Shown piece after piece: positions 28,341-36,833 of a stretch of 57,179 nucleotides of DNA. The translations under genes were made by a program, and so were the position numbers. The notes beneath the pieces are model-generated. The model did no database searches. It was not told the origin of the DNA and was given only the letters and a program-made list of their open reading frames with translations. Within the stretch, counting starts at the first letter, position 1; each line of letters opens with the position of its first letter. This DNA is from Embleya sp040605455 (GTDB taxonomy: Bacteria > Actinomycetota > Actinomycetes > Streptomycetales > Streptomycetaceae), in NCBI RefSeq assembly GCF_040605455.1, contig NZ_JBEXCV010000046.1:1-57179 (forward strand), read 5' to 3'.

Positions 28341-28587
28341 CCGCCCCCTTCGGAGAAATGACCGGCGGATCGATCGGCAACCCGTCCGTCCCCATGGGCG
28401 TCACGTCGATCAAGGCCAGGCCGTCATCGACCGAACGCTGTCGACGGATGCCCCGCGGCATTGGTGCTCCGCCGTTCACCACGCGCAAGGGGTCGGGAGT
28501 GTCGCTCCACACGGGGCGACCAAGCGCGTCCCGGGGGAAGTACGGATAGTCCCCGTTCGGGCCGGGGTCCAGCGCGTCGACCGCCAT
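28321..28587 (-). CDS. Hypothetical phage-like protein
   Basis: The protein has 88 aa, Pro/Gly/Asp-rich (DPGPNGDYPYFPRDALGRPV, LIDVTPMGTDGLPIDPP). It starts 2 bases after the coiled-coil gene stop. No family is recognised. Tight packing with its neighbours supports it as a real gene. Confidence 0.6.
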   Translation of the reverse strand: MAVDALDPGPNGDYPYFPRDALGRPVWSDTPDPLRVVNGGAPMPRGIRRQRSVDDGLALIDVTPMGTDGLPIDPPVISPKGADASGHE

Positions 28588-28589
28588 CC

Positions 28590-29087
28590 CTACTGCGTGC
28601 CATTCACGTAGGCGTCGCGCTCGGCTCCGAGTTCCTTTTCGTACTCGCCACCGATCTCCGTCGCCTTCTCGTCCGCCATGGTGACGATCTCTTGGAGTAG
28701 GGACGACTCGTACCAGCGCTGTTCCGGAACGGTGATCTCCTCGCCCAGTACCCTCTGGGCAGCCTGCGCGGCATCCAGAACGTGCCTGCGCTTCTCGCGT
28801 CCGGCCCGGTATTCGGCAAAGGCCATGAACCAGGGTTCGGCGCAGATGAGTTCCTTGAATCGCTCGTGTGCGGCGCTCCCTTCATCGACCACCTTGTTCG
28901 CGTGCTCGCTCCACTCCTTGACGAATGCGCGGCTGTACTCCTCTCGCCGCTGCTGCCGTCGGGTGGCTTCCGCCTCCTGTGCGGCTTCCAGTGCTGCTTG
29001 GGCTTCGGCGAGTGGACCCGAGTACTTCTCGGCTTGGGCTTGCAGCTTGGCCAGCTTCTCGGCGGCCTTCTCGACCTCGGAACTCAT
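28590..29087 (-). CDS. Hypothetical coiled-coil protein
   Basis: The protein has 165 aa from ATG at 29087 with GAGGAGG upstream. The first 65 residues are a predicted coiled coil (VEKAAEKLAKLQAQAEKYSG, ALEAAQEAEATRRQQRREEY). The rest is alpha-helical and charged. It overlaps the upstream gene by 4 bases. It is a phage-like small protein of unknown function. Confidence 0.65.
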   Translation of the reverse strand: MSSEVEKAAEKLAKLQAQAEKYSGPLAEAQAALEAAQEAEATRRQQRREEYSRAFVKEWSEHANKVVDEGSAAHERFKELICAEPWFMAFAEYRAGREKRRHVLDAAQAAQRVLGEEITVPEQRWYESSLLQEIVTMADEKATEIGGEYEKELGAERDAYVNGTQ

Positions 29088-29335
29088 GCGGCCTCCTCGT
29101 TTCCGGCGGCGGACACGTCGCGGCCACTCTGCGCAGCGATTTTCTTGTCGTTCATGTAGTAGCCGAGCGACATGCGGAGAGTGGGGCTCAGTCGGTCGAC
29201 AGAGTCCGGGTTGCTGTCCCTGAGTGCGGCGAGCCGTTCCATCTCCGCGTTGTACTTCCACGCGCCCGCGCGAAGTCGAAGCTTCGTTTCCTGCCGATCC
29301 GTCGACAGTGTGTAGTGCTCGGCCTTGATGATCAT
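29084..29335 (-). CDS. Hypothetical small protein, first gene of the phage-like run
   Basis: The protein has 83 aa (IIKAEHYTLSTDRQETKLRL, RMSLGYYMNDKKIAAQSGRD) with GGAG 7 bases before the ATG. The composition is less extreme than in shadow frames, and the ATGA overlap with the next gene supports it. The function is unknown. Confidence 0.6.
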   Translation of the reverse strand: MIIKAEHYTLSTDRQETKLRLRAGAWKYNAEMERLAALRDSNPDSVDRLSPTLRMSLGYYMNDKKIAAQSGRDVSAAGNEEAA

Positions 29336-29736
29336 TCACTCACTCCATGGTGTGCAGACATGGGGAAGCCCCCGGCCAATGGACCGAGGGCGATGGGGTT
29401 CAGCGATGGCCGCAGAGCGCCGCGTCCCCGGTCGGGTATTCGACGTCGACCAGCGCAGCCCCCGCGGAGAGGCTTGGTACTCGGTCCGCCGGTCCGTCGT
29501 GCGGAGTGGAAGTGTGGTAACCGGCTTCTCTCTCGGGAGTGGTAGGGACCCGCGATGGCCGGCCCCGGTCGACTGAATCGACCTCGGCAAGTCGTGCTGC
29601 CCCGTTCCTCTCTCGGGAGTAGTGGGGGTCGGCGATGTCCTACTGTCACGGCGGAACCGGTCGACGGTGACGGGGGAGCCCGGTGACCGGCCTCTCATGA
29701 CCTATGGGGAGGGACGATGGCCCCGGGACGCCGGAC
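29336..29736. other. Non-coding region with two direct repeats, upstream of the phage-like run
   Basis: I see no credible gene here. CTCTCTCGGGAGT followed by a similar 20-base tail occurs twice, at about 29525-29560 and 29605-29640, 80 bases apart. The region separates the integrase 3' end from the five-gene run and probably holds that run's promoter and operators. Confidence 0.45.
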
Positions 29737-29830
29737 GGTGACGAGGTGACGTTCGAGACCCTGTTTTCGGTATGTCTTAGAGATCTCTAAGGCATATCCA
29801 AAAATGGGTCTCGAACGTCACCTCGTCACC
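29737..29830. repeat. 94-bp nearly perfect palindrome after the integrase gene
   Basis: The outer arms are 25 bp and perfect (29737-29761 and 29806-29830). The inner part continues the same symmetry to a centre at AGATCT (29781-29786), with only a few mismatches, so there is essentially no loop. It lies 23 bases beyond the integrase stop. It could be a terminator, a cruciform-forming site or a protein-binding site. Confidence 0.9.
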
Positions 29831-29853
29831 ACACCGACCGCCGAACGTGCTGT

Positions 29854-31809
29854 TTAGGCCGGTATGGGTGCCCGCTGTTGGACTGCGCCGGTCGGTGTGG
29901 GGTCGGCAAGCGTCAGCCTGTCCCGGGGTTGGGTGATCGCAGGCCACCCGTTGACCGTGTGCGCGTCGTTGCGGGGCTTGCCCGCCGAGGTCAACTCGGG
30001 CAGCACGGTGGACACGTTGCGGCGCTCTTCGGCCGGTGGCGCGCTGTTGCGGGGCTTGCTCGCCGACGTGTCGCCGTGGTCGGCGGGTTCGTTCAGACGT
30101 GCCCGTGTTCCCGCCGGTGTCGGCACGGTCGGCCGCTCGGTCTCGGCTTCGGCGAGCGCTTCGGCTTCTTTGATGATCGGCGTCAACTCGCCGGACAACG
30201 CGAAGGTCACCAACGACTCGTCAAGCGACTTGGCGCCGCGGGCACCTCTGCGCACGGTGAGCTTCGCGCCGGCTTCGAGCAGCATGGCGCGCTTGCCGTC
30301 CGTGTCGGCTTCTCTCCAGTCGTCGGCGTAGGTGCGGCCGGTCGGGACGGTCTTGCGTTGTTCGGGTCGGGCGGGGGTGGCTTCGAGGGTGGCGAGTCGT
30401 GCGTCAAGGGCGTCCGCGTCGCGCTGCCACAAGGCTGCCGCGCTCTTGGACTTGTGTGTGCCCTGCCGGGCGTTGTGCCGTTCCAGTTCGGCGAGCGTGG
30501 CAGCGATCTCGGGTCCGGGGTCGTAACCGGGGGTCACGATCGTGCGCCGGTACTCGATCGAGCCGACCAGCCGAAGGAACTCACGTTCGACGTACTTCTC
30601 GATCCGTTCCGCCCGGACCATTGCGCGGTGTGCGCACACGGTGCCGCGGGAGTGGGGGTTGCAGAAGTACGTAGGTAGGCGTCCGGTGTTCCCCTTGTTG
30701 AGGTACATCCGTCCGTCACAGTCGGCGCAGTGGATCACGCGCAGGAGAACGGCGGTCGTGTCGCTGCGGACGGCAGCGGTCGTCTTGGTCCGGGTGCGAC
30801 TGTCGAGTACGGCGCCGATCGCGTCGTACTCCTCCCGGGTAACCAGCGGCTTCGCGGTGAACATGATCGGGGCGCCGGATGCGTCGCGGACGGGCTCGCC
30901 CTTGTGCTGCTTCCACCCCAACAGGGTGGTCGACCGAAGGATGACGCTGATGGTGTGCGGGGTCCACTGGAACCGGTCGACTTTGCGTGAGGGGCTGGTC
31001 TTGGGTCCGCCGGTGCGTCCGCCGGTCGGCCGCCCCGCCTTGATCGCGCAGTGGTCGCGCCACGTCGGCTGCTTGTCCTGGTTGAGCCCGTGGGCAATGA
31101 CCGCCAACGGCTTGCCGTCCAACAGTTCCCGGATGATCCGTTCGAGGATCTCGACCCCGTACGGGTCGGGTACGAGGGTGAAGCCCGATCCGCCGTGCTC
31201 TGCGGGCATGGGCACGCTCATGTACCCGAACGGGGGCTGACCGCCCGGCCACCGGTAGGTCATGGTCCGCATGGCGGCTTGCGCCCCGGCGACGCGTTCC
31301 CGGATGGAGGTTGCTTCGACCTGAGCCGCGAACGCGAACATGGTCATCATGAGTTCGCTGACCGGGTCGAGCGGGTTCCGGAAATCGAAGATCAACCGGC
31401 CGGTTCCGCCGATGCCCTCGGCGAACACGAGCATGATGCGGTGCTCTTTCGCCCACGCGGCGAGATCCCGCATGTCTGCCATGGAGCGAATCGCACGGTC
31501 GAAGCGCCAGAACACCAGCGCGGTGAACTCGGCGGGCTTGCGCAGCCACTCGCCAAGCTCGGGACGGTCGAACGGGCCGATCTTCGACGCGCTGACGTCA
31601 AGGTCGTACGCGATCCGGTCGCCGAGGTCGATGCCGAGTGCTGCCGCCGCACCCTGGCAGGCTTCGAGCTGTCGGGCGGGGCTGGTGGTTTCGTCTGTCA
31701 GTACGGATAGGCGGATCGCGGCCACGCCGCGAAGTAGAAGGGTCTCCATGCTCGGTGTAGGGACCTGTGATGTCCTTGACGCGCTGACCTGCGACGATGC
31801 CGTGACCAC
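29854..31809 (-). CDS. Large serine recombinase (integrase)
   Basis: The protein has 651 aa from a GTG start with TAGGAG 7 bases upstream. The resolvase domain carries the nucleophile Ser35 (AIRLSVLTDETTSPARQLEA), VFWRFDRAIRSMADMRDL and VEATSIRERVAGAQ. The recombinase domain starts near RWPGGQPPFGY. The zinc ribbon is CADCDGRMYL ... TYFCNPHSRGTVC, followed by a helical region. The C-terminus (about residues 540-651) is long and low-complexity. It should catalyse integration at the GGAC core sites; its start lies only 38 bases from attR. Confidence 0.93.
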   Translation of the reverse strand: MVTASSQVSASRTSQVPTPSMETLLLRGVAAIRLSVLTDETTSPARQLEACQGAAAALGIDLGDRIAYDLDVSASKIGPFDRPELGEWLRKPAEFTALVFWRFDRAIRSMADMRDLAAWAKEHRIMLVFAEGIGGTGRLIFDFRNPLDPVSELMMTMFAFAAQVEATSIRERVAGAQAAMRTMTYRWPGGQPPFGYMSVPMPAEHGGSGFTLVPDPYGVEILERIIRELLDGKPLAVIAHGLNQDKQPTWRDHCAIKAGRPTGGRTGGPKTSPSRKVDRFQWTPHTISVILRSTTLLGWKQHKGEPVRDASGAPIMFTAKPLVTREEYDAIGAVLDSRTRTKTTAAVRSDTTAVLLRVIHCADCDGRMYLNKGNTGRLPTYFCNPHSRGTVCAHRAMVRAERIEKYVEREFLRLVGSIEYRRTIVTPGYDPGPEIAATLAELERHNARQGTHKSKSAAALWQRDADALDARLATLEATPARPEQRKTVPTGRTYADDWREADTDGKRAMLLEAGAKLTVRRGARGAKSLDESLVTFALSGELTPIIKEAEALAEAETERPTVPTPAGTRARLNEPADHGDTSASKPRNSAPPAEERRNVSTVLPELTSAGKPRNDAHTVNGWPAITQPRDRLTLADPTPTGAVQQRAPIPA

Positions 31810-31821
31810 GGGAGTCTCCTA

Positions 31822-31860
31822 GATGTACTAGTGACTCTCGTTCGGTGGACGGGCTGATTT
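31822..31860. other. Predicted attR
   Basis: The element arm TAGTGACTCTCGTTCGGT precedes the shared GGAC (31847-31850), and the host half GGGCTG follows. The arm is the inverted partner of that at attL. Confidence 0.75.
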
Positions 31861-31981
31861 GGGGGGCGGATGGGTTGGCCTGGTGGCTCGGGGTGGGTGT
31901 CTCCAGGCGCCGGGCGGGCTGAGTGGGGCCCGGGTTGGGTGTCTTCGAGCGTTGGCGGGCTGGTTGGGCTTGGGCGGGGGA

Positions 31982-32992
31982 TCAGGTGATGGTCAGGGCC
32001 TGGGCGACGCGGGCGGCGAGGGCGGCGTTGTTGAGGATGAGGGCGATGTTGGCGGTCAGGCTGCTGCCGGCGGTTTCGCGGTGGAAGAAGTCGAGGAGGA
32101 ACGGGGTGACCGCCTTGCCGCTGATGCCCTTGTCGGCCAGCGCGGTCAGTGCCCGGTTCAGTACCCGGTCGTGCAACTGCGGGTCCAACTGGTCGGCCTG
32201 CGGCACCGGATTCGCCACCACGACGGCGTTTCGTCCCAGCCCGAGCGCCTCGTGCGCACGCACGACGTCGGCCACCTCGTCCGCGGTGTCCACCCGCCAC
32301 TCCAGCCGATGGCCGGAGTCGACCAGGTAGAACCCCGGGAACGCGTGGGTGCCGAAGCCGATCACCGGGACGTTGAGCGACTCCAGGCGCTCCAACGTCG
32401 CACCGACGTCCAGGATGGACTTGACCCCCGAGCACACCACGACGAGCCCGCACCGGGTCAGCGCGACCAGGTCGGCCGATTCGTCCCAGCTCTCCCGCGC
32501 CTCGCGATGCACCCCGCCCAGACCGCCGGTGGCGAACACCCTGATGCCCGCCTGGTGGGCCAGGTGTGCGGTCGCGCCCACGGTGGTCGCGGCGTGCCCG
32601 CCCCGGGCGGCGACCAGCGCCAGATCACGCATACCGGCCTTGAGCACGTCCGGACACGTGGCGACGAATTCGAGCGTCTCGGCGTCCAGCCCGATCGACG
32701 GGCGGCCGTGCACGACCGCGATCGTCGCCGGGACCGCACCCGCGGCCCGGACCCGGTTCTCGATCTCGCGCGCGATCCGCAGGTTGTCCGGGCGCGGCAG
32801 CCCGTGCGCGATGATCGTGCTCTCCAGGGCGACCACCGGCCGGCCCGCGGCGAGTGCGTCCGCGACCTCCGGCAGGATCCGCAAGCCGCTCACCGGTAGG
32901 ACGCTACCGGGCGCGAGCGGCAGCGGCACCGCATACGCGCCGGGACGCGGCGGTTCGGCCTCGCCCCGGCGCTCGGATACTCCGATGATCAT
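31982..32992 (-). CDS. psuG: Pseudouridine-5'-phosphate glycosidase
   Basis: The protein has 336 aa. Family signatures are VVALESTIIAHGLPRPDN, TIAVVHGRPSIGLD, VFATGGLGGVHRE, VVVCSGVKSILDVGATLE, GFGTHAFPGFY and ANPVPQADQLD. It splits pseudouridine 5'-phosphate to uracil and ribose 5-phosphate (the IndA/PsuG family). A kinase PsuK is not adjacent. It lies 30 bases after the VOC gene on the same strand. Its 3' flank contains degenerate copies of the repeat used by the integrated element. Confidence 0.9.
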   Translation of the reverse strand: MIIGVSERRGEAEPPRPGAYAVPLPLAPGSVLPVSGLRILPEVADALAAGRPVVALESTIIAHGLPRPDNLRIAREIENRVRAAGAVPATIAVVHGRPSIGLDAETLEFVATCPDVLKAGMRDLALVAARGGHAATTVGATAHLAHQAGIRVFATGGLGGVHREARESWDESADLVALTRCGLVVVCSGVKSILDVGATLERLESLNVPVIGFGTHAFPGFYLVDSGHRLEWRVDTADEVADVVRAHEALGLGRNAVVVANPVPQADQLDPQLHDRVLNRALTALADKGISGKAVTPFLLDFFHRETAGSSLTANIALILNNAALAARVAQALTIT

Positions 32993-33022
32993 GGCAATCC
33001 GCCGTCCCGTCGCGACCCGCGT

Positions 33023-33361
33023 TCAGCGCCGCGGCTGGTACAGCACGGCGGACCAGCCGTCCGGCCCGGTCACCCGGACCCGCACCTCGTGCGGCCCCTC
33101 GACCGACTCGCCCACGGTGAACCCGCCCTCGCGCAGCGGCACCAGGGCCGCGCCGAGGTCGGCGACCTTGACCATGACCGACGCCGACTCACCCTCGCGG
33201 TCGGTGCCGGCCAGCGCCAGCCGGCCGCCGTTCACGTCGAACTGCGCCCAGCGCTCACCGTCGACGAAGGTCGGTTCCGCACCGAGTACCGCGGTCATGA
33301 ACCGCACCGCCGCGGCCATGTCGGCGACGGGGAAAGCGGCGGACAGGCCCTGAGCGGACAT
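33023..33361 (-). CDS. VOC (glyoxalase-fold) protein
   Basis: The protein has 112 aa, one VOC module: AAFPVADMAAAVRFMTAVLG at the N-terminus, FDVNGGRLALAG and the C-terminal VTGPDGWSAVLYQP. The bidentate metal residues are not clearly conserved, so it may be a binding protein, not an enzyme. It is possibly co-transcribed with psuG. Confidence 0.8.
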   Translation of the reverse strand: MSAQGLSAAFPVADMAAAVRFMTAVLGAEPTFVDGERWAQFDVNGGRLALAGTDREGESASVMVKVADLGAALVPLREGGFTVGESVEGPHEVRVRVTGPDGWSAVLYQPRR

Positions 33362-33484
33362 GGGTTACCTCCTGCGGCGAGACCGGGCACGGTATCTGAT
33401 GGTCTATCAGGCGCAGCGGACACCCATCGAGTCGGGGCGCCTCGAACACGCCGGCGGTGCGCCGTAGGGGTTAGCCTCGCAAAC

Positions 33485-36217
33485 GTGGAGCCCACCGACA
33501 CCGCAGATCCGCCACCGAAGCCCCCCGAGCACTGGGAGGCCGACGTCGTGCTGCGCGACGGCGCCACCGCCCACGTGCGACCTGTCGGGCCGGACGACGC
33601 CGGCCGGCTGGTCGACTTCTACGCGCGCGTGTCGGCCGAGTCGAAGTATCTGCGCTTCTTCACGCCCTACCCCCGACTGTCCGACCGCGACGTCCGACAC
33701 TTCACCACGCACGACTGGGTGGACCGGGTGGGCCTGGGCCTGTTCGTCGGCGACGAGATGGTCGCGATCGTGCGCTACGACCGGATCGGCCCGGACGGGC
33801 GCGCGGTGCGCACCGGCCCGCAGGGCCGCTCCTCCACCGCCGAGGTGGCGTTCTTGGTTCAGGACGACCAACAGGGCCGCGGCGTCGCGTCGGTGCTGCT
33901 CGAACACATCGCCGCGGTCGCCCGTGAGCGCGGCATCCGACGCTTCGTGGCCGACGTACTGCCCTCGAACCGCCGGATGGTCATGGTGTTCACCGAGGCC
34001 GGCTACACCCAACAGTCCGCCTTCGAGGACGGCGTGGTCCGGCTCACCCTGGAACTCGCGCCCACCGAGACCTCGCTCGGCGTCATGCTCGGGCGCGAAC
34101 ATCGGGCCGAGTCGCGCTCGATCGCCCGCCTGCTCACCCCGCGCTCGGTCGCGGTGATCGGCGCGAGCCGGCACGAGGGCACGGTCGGCCACACACTCCT
34201 GACCAACCTGCGGGCGGGCGAGTTCACCGGCGACCTGTACGCGGTCAACCCGAAGGCGGGCAGCGAGCCGATCGACGGCGTACCGACCCATGCCTCGGTC
34301 CTGGACATCCCGGGGGAAGTGGACCTGGCGCTGGTGGCGGTGCCCGCGGATGCGGTGCGCCAGGTGGTCGAACAGTGCGGACGCAAGGGCGTACACGGTC
34401 TGGTCGTGGTGTCCTCCGGCTTCGCCGAGACCGGTCCCGAGGGCCGCGAACGGCAGCGGCGCCTGGTCCGCGCCGCACGCCGGCGCGGGATGCGGGTGAT
34501 CGGACCGAACTGCCTGGGCGTGCTCAACACGGACCCCGATCTGCTGGTCAACGCGAGTCTGTCGCCCCGGATGCCGCGCCGCGGCCGGGTGGGCATGTTC
34601 GCCCAGTCGGGCGCGCTGGGCATCGCCATCCTGGAGTCCACCGTGAGCCGGGGCATCGGGCTCTCCACGTTCGTGTCGGCGGGCAACCGCGCCGACGTCT
34701 CCGGCAACGACCTGTTGCAGTACTGGGAGGACGACCCGGCCACCGACGTGGTGCTGCTGCACCTGGAATCGATCGGCAATCCGCGCAAATTCACCCGGCT
34801 CGCCCGACGGGTCTCCCGAGCCAAGCCGGTGGTCGCGGTCAAGTCCGGGCGGCACACCCAGGGCGTCCCGCTCGGGCACGTCACCCGCACGCTGACCCTG
34901 CCCGACTCGGCGGTCGACGCACTCTTCCGGCAGGCGGGCGTGATCCGCGTGCCCACCGTCGCCGAACTCTTCGACGTGGGCCAACTGCTCGCCTACCAGC
35001 CGCTGCCCGCCGGCGACCGGATCGCGATCATCGGCAACTCGGACTCGCTGGGCCTGCTCACCCAGGACGCGTGCGCCAGTGCCGGCCTGAAACCGCGGCG
35101 CCCGGTCGACCTGACCACCTCCGCGACCGCCGACGACTTCCGCGACGCGCTCGCCGAAGCACTGGCCTCCACCGAGACGGACGCGGTGATCACCGTGTTC
35201 ATCCCGCCGCTGACCACCTCCGGCGATGCGGTGGCGAGCGCGATCGCCGAGATGGCCGGACACGCGGCACAGATCGGCAAGCCGCTGCTGACCACCTACC
35301 TCGCGCACGAGGGGTTGCCCACGCAACTGCGCCGACTGGACGCGGACGGCGTGCCCGCGCTCGGCTCGGTGCCCTCCTACCCGGCCCCGGAGAACGCGGT
35401 CCGCGCGCTCGCCGAAGTGGTGCGCTACGCCGCGTGGCGCCGGCGGCCCACGGGCTCGGTGCCCGATCATCCCGAGGTGCGTACCGATCAGGCCCGCGCG
35501 CTGGTCCGGGCCCGACTCGGTGCGGCGGACGCGGTGGGCCTGTCTCCGGCGGACGCCGCCGACCTGCTGGACTGCTACGGCATCAGGCTGCTGCCCGCAG
35601 TGCGGGTGGACAGCGAGGACGCGGCGATCCGCGCGGCGACCGAACTGGGCTATCCGGTCGCACTCAAGACGATCGCCGAACACCTGCGACACCGGGTGGA
35701 CGTGGACGGGGTGCGCCTGGACATCGGTGCGGAGGCCGGGCTGCGCCGGGTGTTCCGGGAGATGACCACCCGCCTGGGCGGCCCGGACCAGGCCCGACTG
35801 GTCGTGCAGCCGATGGCGCCGCACGGGATCGCGACCGTGCTCGGGCTGACCTACGACGAATCGTTCGGCGCGGTGCTCTCGTTCGGCCTGGCCGGCCCCG
35901 CCACCGAGCTCTTGGGCGACGTGGCCCACCGGCTGGTGCCGGCCACCGACCAGGATGTGGCGGATCTGGTCCGCGAGGTCGGGGCGGCGCCGATGTTGTT
36001 CGGCTACCGCGGGGCACGGCCGGTGGACGTGCCGGCGCTGGAGGACGTCCTGCTGCGGCTGTCCCGACTGGCCGACGACCTGCCGCAGGTGACGTCCGTC
36101 GCACTGAATCCGGTGGTGGTGGCGGCCGAGGGCGCGCACGTGCTGGGCGCGCAGATCCGCCTGTCCCGTCCGCCGGCCCGCACCGACCTGGGCCCGCGGT
36201 CCCTGTCCCGACCGTAG
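33485..36217 (+). CDS. GNAT acetyltransferase fused to NDP-forming acyl-CoA synthetase (Pat-like)
   Basis: The protein has 910 aa from a GTG start. The N-terminal GNAT domain (about 20-200) carries VAFLVQDDQQGRGVASVLLE. The CoA-binding/NDP-forming ligase domain follows, starting LLTPRSVAVIGASRHEGTVG, with RVIGPNCLGVLN and GMFAQSGALG, then an ATP-grasp-type part (IRLLPAVRV, YPVALKTIAEHLRHR). This order (GNAT first) is that of the Streptomyces PatA-type protein acetyltransferases and the reverse of Salmonella Pat. It probably acetylates lysines of metabolic enzymes such as acetyl-CoA synthetase. The ligase domain in such proteins is often inactive. Confidence 0.88.
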   Translation: MEPTDTADPPPKPPEHWEADVVLRDGATAHVRPVGPDDAGRLVDFYARVSAESKYLRFFTPYPRLSDRDVRHFTTHDWVDRVGLGLFVGDEMVAIVRYDRIGPDGRAVRTGPQGRSSTAEVAFLVQDDQQGRGVASVLLEHIAAVARERGIRRFVADVLPSNRRMVMVFTEAGYTQQSAFEDGVVRLTLELAPTETSLGVMLGREHRAESRSIARLLTPRSVAVIGASRHEGTVGHTLLTNLRAGEFTGDLYAVNPKAGSEPIDGVPTHASVLDIPGEVDLALVAVPADAVRQVVEQCGRKGVHGLVVVSSGFAETGPEGRERQRRLVRAARRRGMRVIGPNCLGVLNTDPDLLVNASLSPRMPRRGRVGMFAQSGALGIAILESTVSRGIGLSTFVSAGNRADVSGNDLLQYWEDDPATDVVLLHLESIGNPRKFTRLARRVSRAKPVVAVKSGRHTQGVPLGHVTRTLTLPDSAVDALFRQAGVIRVPTVAELFDVGQLLAYQPLPAGDRIAIIGNSDSLGLLTQDACASAGLKPRRPVDLTTSATADDFRDALAEALASTETDAVITVFIPPLTTSGDAVASAIAEMAGHAAQIGKPLLTTYLAHEGLPTQLRRLDADGVPALGSVPSYPAPENAVRALAEVVRYAAWRRRPTGSVPDHPEVRTDQARALVRARLGAADAVGLSPADAADLLDCYGIRLLPAVRVDSEDAAIRAATELGYPVALKTIAEHLRHRVDVDGVRLDIGAEAGLRRVFREMTTRLGGPDQARLVVQPMAPHGIATVLGLTYDESFGAVLSFGLAGPATELLGDVAHRLVPATDQDVADLVREVGAAPMLFGYRGARPVDVPALEDVLLRLSRLADDLPQVTSVALNPVVVAAEGAHVLGAQIRLSRPPARTDLGPRSLSRP

Positions 36218-36833
36218 CCGGCCGTCGCGCCGGCAACACCCCGGGCGCGTGTGCGGTGCAGACATACCGGCCCACCCCGGTGCGCGGGTCGACGCAGACC
36301 GGGCACGGGCACACATGCGGAACCGCCGCCGTACTCAGATGCCACCCCGAGCTGTGGCACCTACGTACGGCGGCGATCCCAGGCCGGATCCGCTCCGCGG
36401 CATGCCCCTCCGCGCCTACCCTCCACATGGCTGCGCATTTCATGCCGTTCGACGCTGTCCCGACCGAGCCGCCCCGCGCCGGTCGTTTCCCCGAGTGTCC
36501 CCGGCGGTGAGGCGGTCACTCGTTCCCCCGCCCGGGGGCACGAGTGATGCGAGAGATCCACCGGTGCCACCGTGTCGACGGCGCGTCCCTGTTGCCCCGG
36601 TCGGGCCTCTCGAGAGATCAGTCAACTCCGCCGAGCCGTCCACCGGGAGGGCGCACGGAAGGCGCACGGTGGCGATCCGTAGAGGTCGTACCCACAGTGC
36701 GCATCCATCTCACCCGTTCGGTCCTGTCATTACGTCGACAAACCGTCACCGTTTCGCAACGGTACGTGCGCAACCCGACCTTCGCACGGGGCAGATGGCG
36801 CACGTGTGCCCTCGGAGGTGCCAGGATGGGGGT
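36218..36833. other. Intergenic region upstream of the DUF5998 gene
   Basis: This 616-base region has no gene I can support. A short minus-strand frame near 36240-36330 has a zinc-like VCPCPVCV motif, but its stop lies deep inside the GNAT gene, so it is not called. The promoter of the DUF5998 gene should lie in the last 150 bases, where GC content drops. Confidence 0.45.

Larger units (their letters stand above)
22614..31850. mobile_element. Integrated 9.2-kb serine-integrase element
   Basis: The boundaries are the GGAC shared by both ends (22614-22617 and 31847-31850). Joining the outer flanks rebuilds GCGCCGGACGGGCTG, the local repeat. Joining the inner flanks gives TTCGGT-GG-ACCGAA, an almost symmetric site as expected for a large serine recombinase attP. 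It encodes an integrase at the right end, GntR and XRE regulators, an HNH protein, phage-like small proteins and a radical SAM/methyltransferase cassette. No capsid, terminase, replication or transfer gene is visible, so it is a satellite-like or degraded element. Confidence 0.85.

Noticed and set aside
22614..31850. Complete prophage or conjugative element
   Set aside because: No capsid, portal, terminase, tail, replication initiator or FtsK/Tra-type transfer gene is visible; only an integrase, regulators, an HNH protein and small genes are present.
36240..36443. Minus-strand zinc-motif frame (VCPCPVCV) after the GNAT/ligase gene
   Set aside because: The frame has no stop until deep inside the convergent gene, and no convincing start or ribosome site.
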